This document shows, piece by piece, positions 18,938 through 27,162 of a stretch of DNA of 64,000 nucleotides. Position numbers and translations under genes: made by a program. Below the pieces are notes generated by a model that made no database searches, was not told the DNA's origin, and saw only the letters and a list, made by a program, of their open reading frames with translations. The stretch's first letter is position 1. Each line of letters begins with the position of its first letter. Source of the stretch: PALSA-505 sp963762615 (GTDB lineage Bacteria > Actinomycetota > Actinomycetes > Streptosporangiales > Streptosporangiaceae); NCBI GenBank assembly GCA_963762615.1, contig CAVXLG010000013.1, forward strand, positions 1,116,001 through 1,180,000. The letters are read 5' to 3'.

Positions 18938-19150
18938 GACAACCTCCTGTGGTGCAGAGCGTGAGGGGCAAGCTTTGATACAGGGCGGGAGTGGGCGCGC
19001 GGCCACGGGCAGGGAGGAGCGTGCCGGGTTACGGCGTGCCGGTGCAGCACCGCTCCCAGCCGGAACCCGGCAGCCGCGGCTTGCCGCGAGGACAGGGTCG
19101 TTGGGACGATATGCGGGGTAATGCCGTCTTGCGCCCAGCGGGAGCTTGCG

Positions 19151-19678
19151 ATGAGAGATCGGTCCATCATCCGCAGCGCCGCCGTCGCCGCCGCGATCAT
19201 TGCTTGCGTGGGCGCCGGCGGCGGAGTTGCGCTAGCCCAGACACCCATCAAGCCCAGGCAGCACTTCGCGGGCATCGTCAACGGCCAGGAGGGCAGCGCG
19301 GTCGTCTACACCGTCTGTCCCGGGCCGATCACCCAGCATCGCTTCGGCCCGCTGAAGGGCGGCCAGACGATGGCGGTGGCACAGACGGCCCACGGGCCCG
19401 GCTATACCGGCCCGTTCAGCGAGGTCCACTCCTGGTTCCAGCCTCTGCCTGCTGGCGCGATCAGCCCCGTGACGCTGACCTTCACGGAGTACGGCGTGGC
19501 GCAGAACATTCCCACGTCGGTGCGGGTGCCCTGCGATGGAACAGGGCAAGCGGTCTTCAGCTCATGCCCTTACCACGCGCCGTGCCCGTTCGGATGGGTC
19601 CCCGATACGGTGCGGGTGAAGTTCGAGAATATCGCCGTCAGCCTCTCCCGGGCTGGCGCGCGCGGCGCACGGCCGTAA
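19151..19678 (+). CDS. Small secreted protein of unknown function
   Basis: 175 residues from ATG 19151 (GGGAG upstream). The signal peptide ends near ALAQ. The mature part has a FAGIVNGQEGSAVVYTVCPG segment, a TLTFTEYGVAQNIPTSV strand region and four cysteines in the pattern C...C...C...C (VCPG, VPCDG, SSCPY, APCPFG), suggesting two disulfides. This pattern recurs in actinobacterial secreted proteins of unknown role. It diverges from the small membrane protein gene at 18587. Confidence 0.75.
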   Translation: MRDRSIIRSAAVAAAIIACVGAGGGVALAQTPIKPRQHFAGIVNGQEGSAVVYTVCPGPITQHRFGPLKGGQTMAVAQTAHGPGYTGPFSEVHSWFQPLPAGAISPVTLTFTEYGVAQNIPTSVRVPCDGTGQAVFSSCPYHAPCPFGWVPDTVRVKFENIAVSLSRAGARGARP

Positions 19679-19695
19679 CCGCCCGGTCCTGGCCT

Positions 19696-20172
19696 TTAAG
19701 CTCGGTCAGTCGAGGCAGCCAGCGCGGACTCGAGCTCGGTGCGGTGGTTGTCGGCATGCCGGATCGCGATCTGAGCCAAGCGCTCCACCCGGCCGTCACC
19801 GGCTTTCAGCTCCTCGGCGGTGCACCCGGCGACGACCGCGCTGATGGCCGCGCCGCTGCGGCGCAGATGCTCGGCGGCCTGGCTCCTGGTCACCGTTACG
19901 GCCGCGGCTGCGTGCTCGGCGTTGAGCGCATCGACGACATCGGAATTCACCGTCACCGCCTCGCCGCGCAGAATCTGGCGCATCCAGCCGGCCAGGTATT
20001 CATAGGCGTGCGCGACGTGATCTGCCACCACGCCCACCGGCCGCGGGTCATCCTGCAGCGGCGCGGCATTCCACCGTTCTGCAGTGCATGACTCCACGAA
20101 CGCGATAAGCCGATCTCGCGCACCGTCAATATCGGCCGCGTACTGCTCCGGGCTCCGCCCCTGCTCAGTCAT
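19696..20172 (-). CDS. DinB-like four-helix protein
   Basis: 158 residues. A helical protein with an early helix DGARDRLIAFVESCTAERWN, a histidine in GVVADHVAHAYEYLAGW and a second in RHADNHRTELESAL. This is the three-histidine-type layout of the DinB/maleylpyruvate-isomerase-like superfamily, whose members bind a metal and act as thiol-dependent transferases or have unknown roles. The gene is unrelated to DNA polymerase DinB. It stands alone on the - strand, convergent with the secreted-protein gene. Confidence 0.8.
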   Translation of the reverse strand: MTEQGRSPEQYAADIDGARDRLIAFVESCTAERWNAAPLQDDPRPVGVVADHVAHAYEYLAGWMRQILRGEAVTVNSDVVDALNAEHAAAAVTVTRSQAAEHLRRSGAAISAVVAGCTAEELKAGDGRVERLAQIAIRHADNHRTELESALAASTDRA

Positions 20173-20356
20173 GGTGCCAGACTAGAAGCCCGCCGGCGAC
20201 AACCAGGCAATGCGGTCCGGGCTGCGTTACGCGCGTGAGACCGCTCAAGTGCTCGCTGTCGCAGGCCGCAGGTCGGCAGACCGAAGCCCGGCGACTGCTA
20301 TGGGCCGGAGGCCAATACCGCGCGGCCGACTGCCCGGGGTCGTAGCCGGATCGTGC

Positions 20357-20482
20357 CTACCAGTAGCGGTGGAGGAACTCAGCCGGGTTCTGCCCGGCGA
20401 GTGCGGCCAGTTCGGTGGTGGTGTCATCCGGTGGCGGAGTGCCGAGGACTTCGCCGTACTCGACGAGCAACCATTCGATCAC
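20357..20482 (-). CDS. 41-residue protein translationally coupled to the MFS gene
   Basis: GTG 20482 overlaps the TGA of the transporter gene in a GTGA arrangement. The frame reads IEWLLVEYGEVLGTPPP, then TELAALAGQNPAEFLHRYW before TAG. Codon use is host-like. The end resembles the tail of NmrA-like or other NAD-binding proteins (short helix, G-x-x-P-x-x-F), so it may be a gene remnant or a genuine small protein. The tight overlap argues that it is translated. Confidence 0.45.
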   Translation of the reverse strand: MIEWLLVEYGEVLGTPPPDDTTTELAALAGQNPAEFLHRYW

Positions 20483-21738
20483 CGCGTCTCGCTCGCGTTG
20501 TCCGGTCGGCCGTTGGGTTCCGGCCGGGCCTTCAGAGCGCGGGCGAGCGGCGTGCCGACGACGATGAACGCGGTGAGCAGCGGCAATAGTCCCAGGGCGG
20601 CGGGCAGCGAGGTCAGCGACGCGAGCCGGCCGATGAGCGGTGGACCGCAGACGAACCCGGCCCAGCCGCAGGCCGACACCGTGGCTACAGCGGTGCCCGG
20701 GTGCAGCCCCGGGATGCGTCCAGCGGTGCTGAACACGGTCGGCACGACCAGAGCCAGCCCAAGACCCAGGCAGAAGAAGCCGGCCAGCGCAGCGCCCGGT
20801 CGGCCGGTCAGCAGCCCGGTAGCGAAGCCGATGCTGGCGACAGCGGCGAGTGCGGACAGCAGCCGGTCGGGTCGGTAGCGAGTCAGCAACCGGTTACCCG
20901 AGAGCCGGATAGTCACCATGGCGAGGGAGAACGCGGCGTAGCCCAGGCCGGGAACGACCCCGGTGTCACGCAGCGGGCCGGACAGGTAGACCGACGCCCA
21001 GTCAGCGGTGGCGCCCTCGCACAGCATGCTGGCGAATGCGATCGCAGCCAGCAGCACCATCCCCCCGGACCACCGCGGCGCCGTCCGCGATGCTTGATCG
21101 CCGGCTTGGGAGTCGGCTGCCGAACGCCGCTGGTCCGCGACGTCGGGCAGCATCCGGGTGGTGAGCAGCCCGGCGCCCAGCAGCGCGAGCGTGCCGAGGA
21201 CCAAAAGTTGCGTGGTGAGAGAGATTCCGGCGCCGACGGCCAGCGCGCCGATGCCGGCGCCGGCGAACGAGCCGATGCTCCAGCTGCCGTGCAGCCCGGA
21301 CATGAGTACCCGCCGCCCAGCACGTTCGACTGCGATGGCCTGGGTGTTCATCGCCACGTCGAGGGTGCCCTGGAATGCGCCCCACACGAACAGCGCACCG
21401 AACAGCGCCGCCAGGGTGCCGGTGAGTCCCACGAACGGCCCGGCAGCGCAGTAGCCGACCAGCGCGACCTGCACGATGCGGCGGCTGCCAAGGCGGGGCA
21501 TCAGGTAGGCCGACGCGACCATCGCGGTCACCGAACCGACCGGCGCGCCCAGCAGCGCGAACCCCAGCGTGCCGTCGGTCAGCCCGAGGTGGGCCTTCAC
21601 GTCTGGGATGTGCGCGGTCCACGAGGCGAACAGCAGCCCGTGCATGACGAACACCGCGGTCACCGCGATCCGCGGCCAACGACGCACCGCCGCGGGCACC
21701 GCGACCGTCGGCGCGGCCGCCCGGGCAGTGTCAGGCAC
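20479..21738 (-). CDS. MFS transporter
   Basis: About 419 residues from GTG 21738, which lies inside the last codons of the upstream DeoR gene (8-bp overlap). Twelve hydrophobic segments are visible. The first begins near RIAVTAVFVMHGLLFASW, a loop-2 motif LMPRLGSRRIVQ fits the MFS signature, and a second half starts near WSGGMVLLAAIAFASM. The type resembles the FucP/YbjJ-like group of sugar or inner-membrane permeases. It is the middle gene of a DeoR-MFS-small ORF operon, so a sugar-phosphate-responsive uptake or efflux role is plausible but unproven. Confidence 0.85.
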   Translation of the reverse strand: MPDTARAAAPTVAVPAAVRRWPRIAVTAVFVMHGLLFASWTAHIPDVKAHLGLTDGTLGFALLGAPVGSVTAMVASAYLMPRLGSRRIVQVALVGYCAAGPFVGLTGTLAALFGALFVWGAFQGTLDVAMNTQAIAVERAGRRVLMSGLHGSWSIGSFAGAGIGALAVGAGISLTTQLLVLGTLALLGAGLLTTRMLPDVADQRRSAADSQAGDQASRTAPRWSGGMVLLAAIAFASMLCEGATADWASVYLSGPLRDTGVVPGLGYAAFSLAMVTIRLSGNRLLTRYRPDRLLSALAAVASIGFATGLLTGRPGAALAGFFCLGLGLALVVPTVFSTAGRIPGLHPGTAVATVSACGWAGFVCGPPLIGRLASLTSLPAALGLLPLLTAFIVVGTPLARALKARPEPNGRPDNASETR

Positions 21739-22459
21739 GGTGCACTTGGACCCCGGCGGCCTGCAGCGCCGTGACCGCGGCCTCGGGTGCCGCGGTGTCG
21801 GTGACGACCACGTCAACCGCGGACAGTGAACAGACGACCGCCATCGCGGCGCGGCCGAACTTGGACCCGTCAACGGCCAGCACGCTGCGGGCGGTCGCGG
21901 CCAGCAGGGCCTGCTTCACAGCAGCCTCGCCGAGATCATGAGCCATCACGTCCCCGTCGAGGGACACCCCGCAGCAGCCCAGCACCACAGTGTCGAACCG
22001 CAGCGCGGAGATGCTGGCCAACGCCAGCGGCCCGACCATCGCCAGCTCCCCGGGCCGGACCTCACCGCCAGGCATCACCAGCCGCACTGACGGCGACGCC
22101 GCCAGGCTCATCGCGGCGTGCAGCGACAGCGGCAGCACCGTCACCCGGCGCCCGGTCAGGGCCCGCGCCGTCTCCACGACCGTCGTACCGCTATCCAGGC
22201 CAACCGCCTCGCCATCCGCGATCAGCTCGGCCACCGCCGCGGCGATGCGTCGCTTGGCGTCCACGGCCTCGATCTCGCGCATCGCGAACGGCAGTTCTTC
22301 GCCGCGCATCAGCAGGTTCACCGCCCCGCCGCGCACCCGCCGCGCCACCCCGCGCTCGACCAGCTGGTCGAGATCCCGCCGGATCGTCATCTCCGCGGTA
22401 CCGAATTCAGCGGCCGCCCCGGCAACGTCAACGCGGCCATCGCGCCGCAACGCCTCCAC
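21731..22459 (-). CDS. DeoR-family transcriptional regulator
   Basis: 242 residues from GTG 22459. A winged helix (VDVAGAAAEFGTAEMTIRRD) precedes a sugar-phosphate sensor domain with DSGTTVVETARAL, a GCCGVSLDGDVMAHDL segment and AVDGSKFGRAA. DeoR proteins repress sugar or nucleoside catabolism genes and release DNA on binding a phosphorylated sugar. The family usually has about ten more residues: a frame from GTG 22489 supplies DASERVS, but a TGA at 22463-22465 interrupts it before LVEALRRDG. Translation may restart at 22459, or the gene may be a recent nonsense mutant. It overlaps the MFS gene. Confidence 0.85.
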   Translation of the reverse strand: MEALRRDGRVDVAGAAAEFGTAEMTIRRDLDQLVERGVARRVRGGAVNLLMRGEELPFAMREIEAVDAKRRIAAAVAELIADGEAVGLDSGTTVVETARALTGRRVTVLPLSLHAAMSLAASPSVRLVMPGGEVRPGELAMVGPLALASISALRFDTVVLGCCGVSLDGDVMAHDLGEAAVKQALLAATARSVLAVDGSKFGRAAMAVVCSLSAVDVVVTDTAAPEAAVTALQAAGVQVHRA

Positions 22460-22488
22460 CAGTCAACTGACCCGCTCCGATGCGTCCA

Positions 22489-22540
22489 CGAGAGCCAGTA
22501 TAGCACACTGTTAATGTTCGTACGCACAGAATCTATGTGC
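22489..22540 (-). promoter_or_regulatory. DeoR promoter with leaderless layout and operator-like palindrome
   Basis: On the - strand TATACT (22502-22497) lies seven bases before GTG 22489, as in leaderless genes. Upstream, GCACA...TGTGC forms a 17-bp imperfect palindrome (22524-22540), a candidate DeoR operator. Confidence 0.5.
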
Positions 22541-22792
22541 GCTGTTCTGCACGGACGTGCCCGGGTACGGCCGGGCGGCCGATAGCCCCGTTGAAGACTG
22601 ACCCAGACGTCGCCTGCCCAGCCGACGGCGCATTCCTGCACGTCAACCGCCAGATCCACCGGCTAGGCCGCGGCATCAACTGCGGAACCGAGGGTTGTGC
22701 GGCCGAGGGATAAGTGCTTGGATCCCCCGGTGGAGGGCGTCCTGCGGACCCCTGACGTTGGGTACGAAGGGGTCCCCGACTAAAGGAGGGCC
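22490..22792. other. Divergent intergenic region
   Basis: About 300 bp between the DeoR gene and the large secreted-protein gene. It holds the DeoR promoter/operator and, at 22746-22775, a GGACCCCT/AGGGGTCC hairpin directly before the AAAGGAGG ribosome binding site of the next gene, which could affect its translation. Confidence 0.5.
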
Positions 22793-24463
22793 ATGCCCAG
22801 ACGCACTCGTACGTATAAGCGAACGTGGTTAATAGCCGCGGTAGGCGTCAGCCTATTCGCCGGCCAGGCGCTGCTTGGCGTGACGGCGAACGCGGCTCCG
22901 GCGGCGCAGGGCGGCGTGCGCCCGCGCGCGATGGGCGAACTCGACTGCAACGGCTGGAGCAAGATCCAGAAGCCGGCGGCCTCTCACAAGCTGCTCTGCA
23001 CCGACATCCGTGGCATCAACGGCCATTACTCCCGGTTCTACGACAACGGCCACTACATCGGCCACGACGAGCCATCCATCCGGTTCCTGTCCAACCGTCC
23101 CGGCTCCGGCAACAACGTGACCTTCACCGAGACCCTCCCCCGGGACCCGGCGGCGCTGCCGGGCAACAACCATCCCGGTCACGACGTCACCCACTGGTTC
23201 GAACTGAGCGTCGCGCCGTGGTTCGGGATGAGCATCTGTGACCCGAACTCCTACCCGCAGACCAAGTGCACGCCCAACAGCGACACCAACGCGCCGCACG
23301 GCACGTTCCCCGGCGGCGGCGGCGCGTTCATGGAGATGCAGTTCTACCCGCCCGGCTTCGCCCCGTTCAGCGACTCGGTGAGCTGCAACAACACCCACTG
23401 GTGCGCGGCGCTCAACATCGACTCGCTCGAGGCCACCGACCACAGCGGCCCGAACCCGAACTGCGAGGAGCCGGTGAACTTCGCCTTCATCCAGCGTAAC
23501 GGCGTGCCCGCCGGGCCGCCCAGCCCGCAGCTCTCCAACGGAGCGACGTTCACGCCCAACAGCCAGACGCTGATGATGAACCCCGGCGATGTCGTGCGCA
23601 CCCACATGTTCGACGCGAACCTCGGCAACGGGAAACACGCGTTCAAGATCGTCATCAGCGACCTGACCACCGGGCAGAGCGGGTTCATGATCGCCTCGGC
23701 CGCCAACGGCTTCATGAACACCAACTACGTCACCTGCGCCGGCACGCCGTTCAACTTCCAGCCGCTGTTCAACACCGCCCGGGTGGCGAACTCCATCGGC
23801 TGGTCGGTGCTGCTGTCCGGCATCCTCACCCAGTACGAGACCGGGCACTTCATCCCGTGTAAGCGCGTCACCGGGCCGTTCCCCGTAGGATCCGACACTT
23901 CCTGGACGACCTGCCACGGGGCCTACGAGAACGCGGGACCGCCCGACGGCACCAAGAAGAGCCAGGAAGTGGCGGACGCGCTCTGCTACAAGCAGGGCGA
24001 CACGCACGGCGGGACGGCCCCGCCGAACCTGGTCACCGGCTGCCTGGACGACTTCACGCAAAACGGTGACCTGGACTTCGACGGCACGCCGTACTACCCC
24101 GACTGGCCCACCTCGACGGTTCCCAACAAGTGGCCGTCAACGTTCCTCCAGCAGCAACCCACCACCGTGGGCGGGGCCAGGTACTCGAAGATCCAGTTCG
24201 AGACCGACCTTCCTGCGAGCGAGGTGTTCACCTGCGGGCCGAACACTCCGGCAGGCTGCACGGTCCCGCCCAAGGGCCCAGGGCACTTCTACCCCTACTA
24301 CACGCAGGCTAAGGTCGGCGGGCTGTGCGTGTGGGAGTTCGGCAACATGAGAAACGGCAACAGGTTCGGCGGAGACCGCCAGTACGCCCACCTGGTGCCG
24401 CACGGGTTCTTCAAGGGGCAGTTCGACTTCGCGAGCTCGCCGCTTTCCAACCCGAACTGCTAA
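22793..24463 (+). CDS. Large secreted protein of unknown function (556 residues)
   Basis: ATG 22793 follows AAAGGAGGGCC. A signal peptide (positively charged start, hydrophobic core to about residue 28, cleavage near ANA) leads to a long mature part rich in Asn, Gly, Pro and aromatic residues with more than a dozen cysteines in short motifs such as ELDCNG, SICDPN, TKCTPN and SCNNTHWCAAL. Related proteins of this layout occur in many soil actinomycetes without known function. A RTHMFDANLGNGKHAFKIVI strand region and a DFDGTPYYPDWP segment are the best marks. Likely an extracellular disulfide-stabilised strand-rich protein. A 19-bp hairpin follows the gene, so it is monocistronic. Confidence 0.8.
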   Translation: MPRRTRTYKRTWLIAAVGVSLFAGQALLGVTANAAPAAQGGVRPRAMGELDCNGWSKIQKPAASHKLLCTDIRGINGHYSRFYDNGHYIGHDEPSIRFLSNRPGSGNNVTFTETLPRDPAALPGNNHPGHDVTHWFELSVAPWFGMSICDPNSYPQTKCTPNSDTNAPHGTFPGGGGAFMEMQFYPPGFAPFSDSVSCNNTHWCAALNIDSLEATDHSGPNPNCEEPVNFAFIQRNGVPAGPPSPQLSNGATFTPNSQTLMMNPGDVVRTHMFDANLGNGKHAFKIVISDLTTGQSGFMIASAANGFMNTNYVTCAGTPFNFQPLFNTARVANSIGWSVLLSGILTQYETGHFIPCKRVTGPFPVGSDTSWTTCHGAYENAGPPDGTKKSQEVADALCYKQGDTHGGTAPPNLVTGCLDDFTQNGDLDFDGTPYYPDWPTSTVPNKWPSTFLQQQPTTVGGARYSKIQFETDLPASEVFTCGPNTPAGCTVPPKGPGHFYPYYTQAKVGGLCVWEFGNMRNGNRFGGDRQYAHLVPHGFFKGQFDFASSPLSNPNC

Positions 24464-24516
24464 GCGGAGCGCCCTGATACGCGGAGCACAACTGACCGCA
24501 AGTCCGGGCCACTGCG

Positions 24517-24557
24517 AATGTGCCGCCGCGGCCGGGGCCCGGCCGCGGCGGCACATT
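24517..24557. terminator. 19-bp perfect hairpin after the large secreted-protein gene
   Basis: Arms 24517-24535 and 24539-24557 are perfectly complementary with a 3-base loop (GGC), and the right arm runs into TTTAAATTT. It is the strongest intrinsic terminator in the window and can act in both directions. Confidence 0.85.
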
Positions 24558-24754
24558 TAAATTTCCTGCCGGTATCTCACGTCCGGGCCCCTGCCGGGCG
24601 TCTTCGGGATGAGCATTCCGCCACCGGAGCGCCTCGACCACGCTCGGCGATTCGGCACCGGATGCCGCTTGCACTCAGGTCACGCTCTGTTATCAGCGCT
24701 GTCCGCCGCTTAACCATCTTGATCCGCCGAGGCGCGGAGCCCCGGCAGGAATCG

Positions 24755-25681
24755 TCACGAACCGGCTGTCACCTTGCCGACGAACCAGCCTGCTTGCGCC
24801 AGGGCGCTGTCGGCAGCAGCGAGCAACCCGGGTTGTAGCGCGAAGTCGTGCCACATCCGCGGCCACCTGGTGTATGTCACCTCGACCCCGGCGGCCGAAG
24901 CGCTGGCGGCGAGCAGCTCGGCGTCCGGGACGAGCAACTCGCCGGCCGCGGCTTGAATCAGTAGCGGCGGCAGACCGGAGTGCTCGGCGCGCAACGGCGA
25001 GACCGAGTGGTCGGTCCAGGTGGGCGGGTCGGCGTACGCACGGGCGCAGGCCTCAAGCCAGTCCGGGTTGAGCAGCACGTCCCGGCGCACCAGGTCCGGG
25101 ATGGCCCGGCGGTCGCGGCCGAGATCAAGCCACGGTGATAGCAGGATGCAGCCTGCGGGCGGGTCCTGGCCCTGGTCCCGCAGCGACAAGACCAGGGCTA
25201 GGGCGAGTCCCCCGCCTGCCGAATCGCCCGACAGCACCACCCGGCCTGGCTTGGCCTCAGCCGACAGCGCTGTCATGACCGCGCGGGCATCCTCAAGTGC
25301 CGCCGGATAGGGATGCTCGGGTGCCAGGCGGTACTCAGGCAGCACGACCCGGCAGCCTGCCTGGGAGCTCAGATGCGCCGCCCACGACCGCACCATAAGC
25401 GCAGAGCCCAGGCAGTAGCCGCCGCCGTGAAAATGGATCACCGTTCGCCGCGGGCCCGTCCGCCGCGCCGGCACCACCTCGGCGCGCACCCCGCCGATGG
25501 TTTGTTCGGCGAACGTAGTGCCGCGCGGCACCAGCAAGGCCCGGCTGAGCTGGTCCAGCCGTCTGCGCTGCGCCTGCCAGGGCAGAGCCGGGTCGAGGCA
25601 GCGCCCGGCGAGCTGCCGCACCCCCAGGCGCATGACCGCGAGCGGTACGCGCACGCCCCGGCGAGCGCGGCGGGCGCTCAT
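24755..25681 (-). CDS. Alpha/beta hydrolase of the hormone-sensitive-lipase family (LipR-like)
   Basis: 308 residues. The family marks are intact: oxyanion motif HFHGGGYCLGS near 83-93, nucleophile Ser154 in LSGDSAGGGLA, an acid in AAGELLVPDAE near 245-255 and His278 in RMWHDF. It is an esterase or acetyl hydrolase acting on short acyl esters. Its ATG overlaps the stop of the upstream monooxygenase gene by four bases (ATGA), so the two are translated together. In Mycobacterium tuberculosis a similar pair (mymA and lipR) lies in the acid-induced mymA operon for envelope lipids; the parallel here is inference from order and family. Confidence 0.88.
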   Translation of the reverse strand: MSARRARRGVRVPLAVMRLGVRQLAGRCLDPALPWQAQRRRLDQLSRALLVPRGTTFAEQTIGGVRAEVVPARRTGPRRTVIHFHGGGYCLGSALMVRSWAAHLSSQAGCRVVLPEYRLAPEHPYPAALEDARAVMTALSAEAKPGRVVLSGDSAGGGLALALVLSLRDQGQDPPAGCILLSPWLDLGRDRRAIPDLVRRDVLLNPDWLEACARAYADPPTWTDHSVSPLRAEHSGLPPLLIQAAAGELLVPDAELLAASASAAGVEVTYTRWPRMWHDFALQPGLLAAADSALAQAGWFVGKVTAGS

Positions 25682-27162
25682 GCCGCGCTGGTGGCGGTGG
25701 CCGGCCGTTTCGGCATGATCCGGTACGCGGCAAGGTCAAAGCGTCGGATCCGGTACCGGTACAGGAACGTATGGTCAGGCCAGTTGTTCGTGTTGCGCCC
25801 GGAGGGCGTCGTATACCAACTGCGGCAGCCGGTCTCCCACACCGACGTACGGCTGGCCGATTGCACCCAGGAGTTGAACGTCTCCTGCACCTCGGGGCGC
25901 ACGTCAAGCCAGGCGAGGCGTTCGGCCTCGAGCGCCTGGATCGCGCTGAGCACGTAGCCGGTCTGGCCTTCGAGCATGTAGATGATCGAATTGCCTCCCA
26001 GGTTGGTGTTAGGGCCGTAGAGCATGAAGAAATTCGGGAACCCGGAAACCGTAACGCCGAGGTAGGCTTGCGCACCGTCCTGCCAGGCCTCCTCCAGCCG
26101 CCACCCGTCCAGGCCGGAGACCAGCATCGGCGCCAGGAACTCCATCGTCTTGAAACCGGTGCCGTAGATGATCACGTCCGCGGGGCGGGCCGTGCCGTCG
26201 GCGGTGACCACGGCGTGCCGGTCTATCCGCTCGATCCGGTCCGTGACCAGCTCGACGTTCGGCCGCGCCAGCGCCGGATACCAGTCGTTGGAGAACACCA
26301 CCCGCTTGCACCCCATCACGTAGTCGGGGATGCATCTGGCGCGCAGGTCCGGGTCGGCGATCTGCTGCCGGAGCTGGCGGCGCCAGAGCTGCATCGGCGC
26401 GGCCAGCAGCTTCGGTGACAGGACAAAGCCGCTGGTGAGCAGCTCGCCGTAGAGGAAGATGCGCAGCCGTTCGGCCTTGCGCACCACAGCCAGCCGGTCA
26501 AACAGGGTCTGCTCGGCGGCACGGTACGGCCGGTCGGCCTTGGGCAGCACATAAGGTGCGCTGCGCTGGTAGACGTCAACCTGGCCGGCGATCTTAGCGA
26601 TCTCGGGCACGAACTGGATGGCGCTGGCCCCGGTGCCGACGATGGCCACCCGCCGTCCTACCAGGTCGACGTCATGGTTCCAGCGGGCGGAATGCCACGA
26701 CGGGCCGGCAAACTCGTCCCGCCCGGCGATATCGGGAAGGGCCGGACGACCGAGCTGGCCCAGGGCGCAGACGACCGCGGTGGCCTGCAGCGCGCCGCCG
26801 TCGTCAAGAGTGAGGTCCCAGACCGCGCGGCGCTCGTCGAACCTGGCCGCCGCGACCCCGCAGCCGAACCGCAGGTGCGGGCCAAGCCCGCGCTCGGCAA
26901 CAAGCGCGCGCAGGTAAGCCAGGATCTCATCGCGCGCGGGAAAGCGCCGGCTCCAGCGCCAGGGCCGGAACGAGAACGAGTACAGATGCGACGGCACATC
27001 GCAGGTCAGGCCCGGGTAGCTGTTATCGCGCCATGTCCCGCCGAGGTCATCGGCCCGGTCCACCACGACGAAGTCCTCGATACCCGCCTGCTTGAGCGCG
27101 ATCGCCATGCCGATCCCGCCGAATCCGGCGCCGATGACCACCACCCGGTAAGGCATGGGCAC
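25678..27162 (-). CDS. Flavin-containing (Baeyer-Villiger type) monooxygenase, MymA-like
   Basis: 494 residues. An FAD site (VVVIGAGFGGIGMAIAL, residues 7-23) leads to DDLGGTWRDNSYPGLTCDVP, an NADPH site (VAIVGTGASAIQFVPEI) near 172-188, and the BVMO fingerprint FxGxxxHxxxW at 151-161 (FAGPSWHSARW). The enzyme oxidises ketones to esters or heteroatoms with NADPH and oxygen. The coupled LipR-like esterase could hydrolyse the ester product. A metallo-beta-lactamase frame lies just upstream on the same strand, and its 3' end overlaps this gene out of frame. Confidence 0.9.
   Translation of the reverse strand: MPMPYRVVVIGAGFGGIGMAIALKQAGIEDFVVVDRADDLGGTWRDNSYPGLTCDVPSHLYSFSFRPWRWSRRFPARDEILAYLRALVAERGLGPHLRFGCGVAAARFDERRAVWDLTLDDGGALQATAVVCALGQLGRPALPDIAGRDEFAGPSWHSARWNHDVDLVGRRVAIVGTGASAIQFVPEIAKIAGQVDVYQRSAPYVLPKADRPYRAAEQTLFDRLAVVRKAERLRIFLYGELLTSGFVLSPKLLAAPMQLWRRQLRQQIADPDLRARCIPDYVMGCKRVVFSNDWYPALARPNVELVTDRIERIDRHAVVTADGTARPADVIIYGTGFKTMEFLAPMLVSGLDGWRLEEAWQDGAQAYLGVTVSGFPNFFMLYGPNTNLGGNSIIYMLEGQTGYVLSAIQALEAERLAWLDVRPEVQETFNSWVQSASRTSVWETGCRSWYTTPSGRNTNNWPDHTFLYRYRIRRFDLAAYRIMPKRPATATSAA

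Noticed and set aside
22853..24061. 402-residue - strand open frame inside the large secreted-protein gene
   Set aside because: It is Arg/Val-rich shadow reading of a high-GC gene on the other strand, without a credible start.
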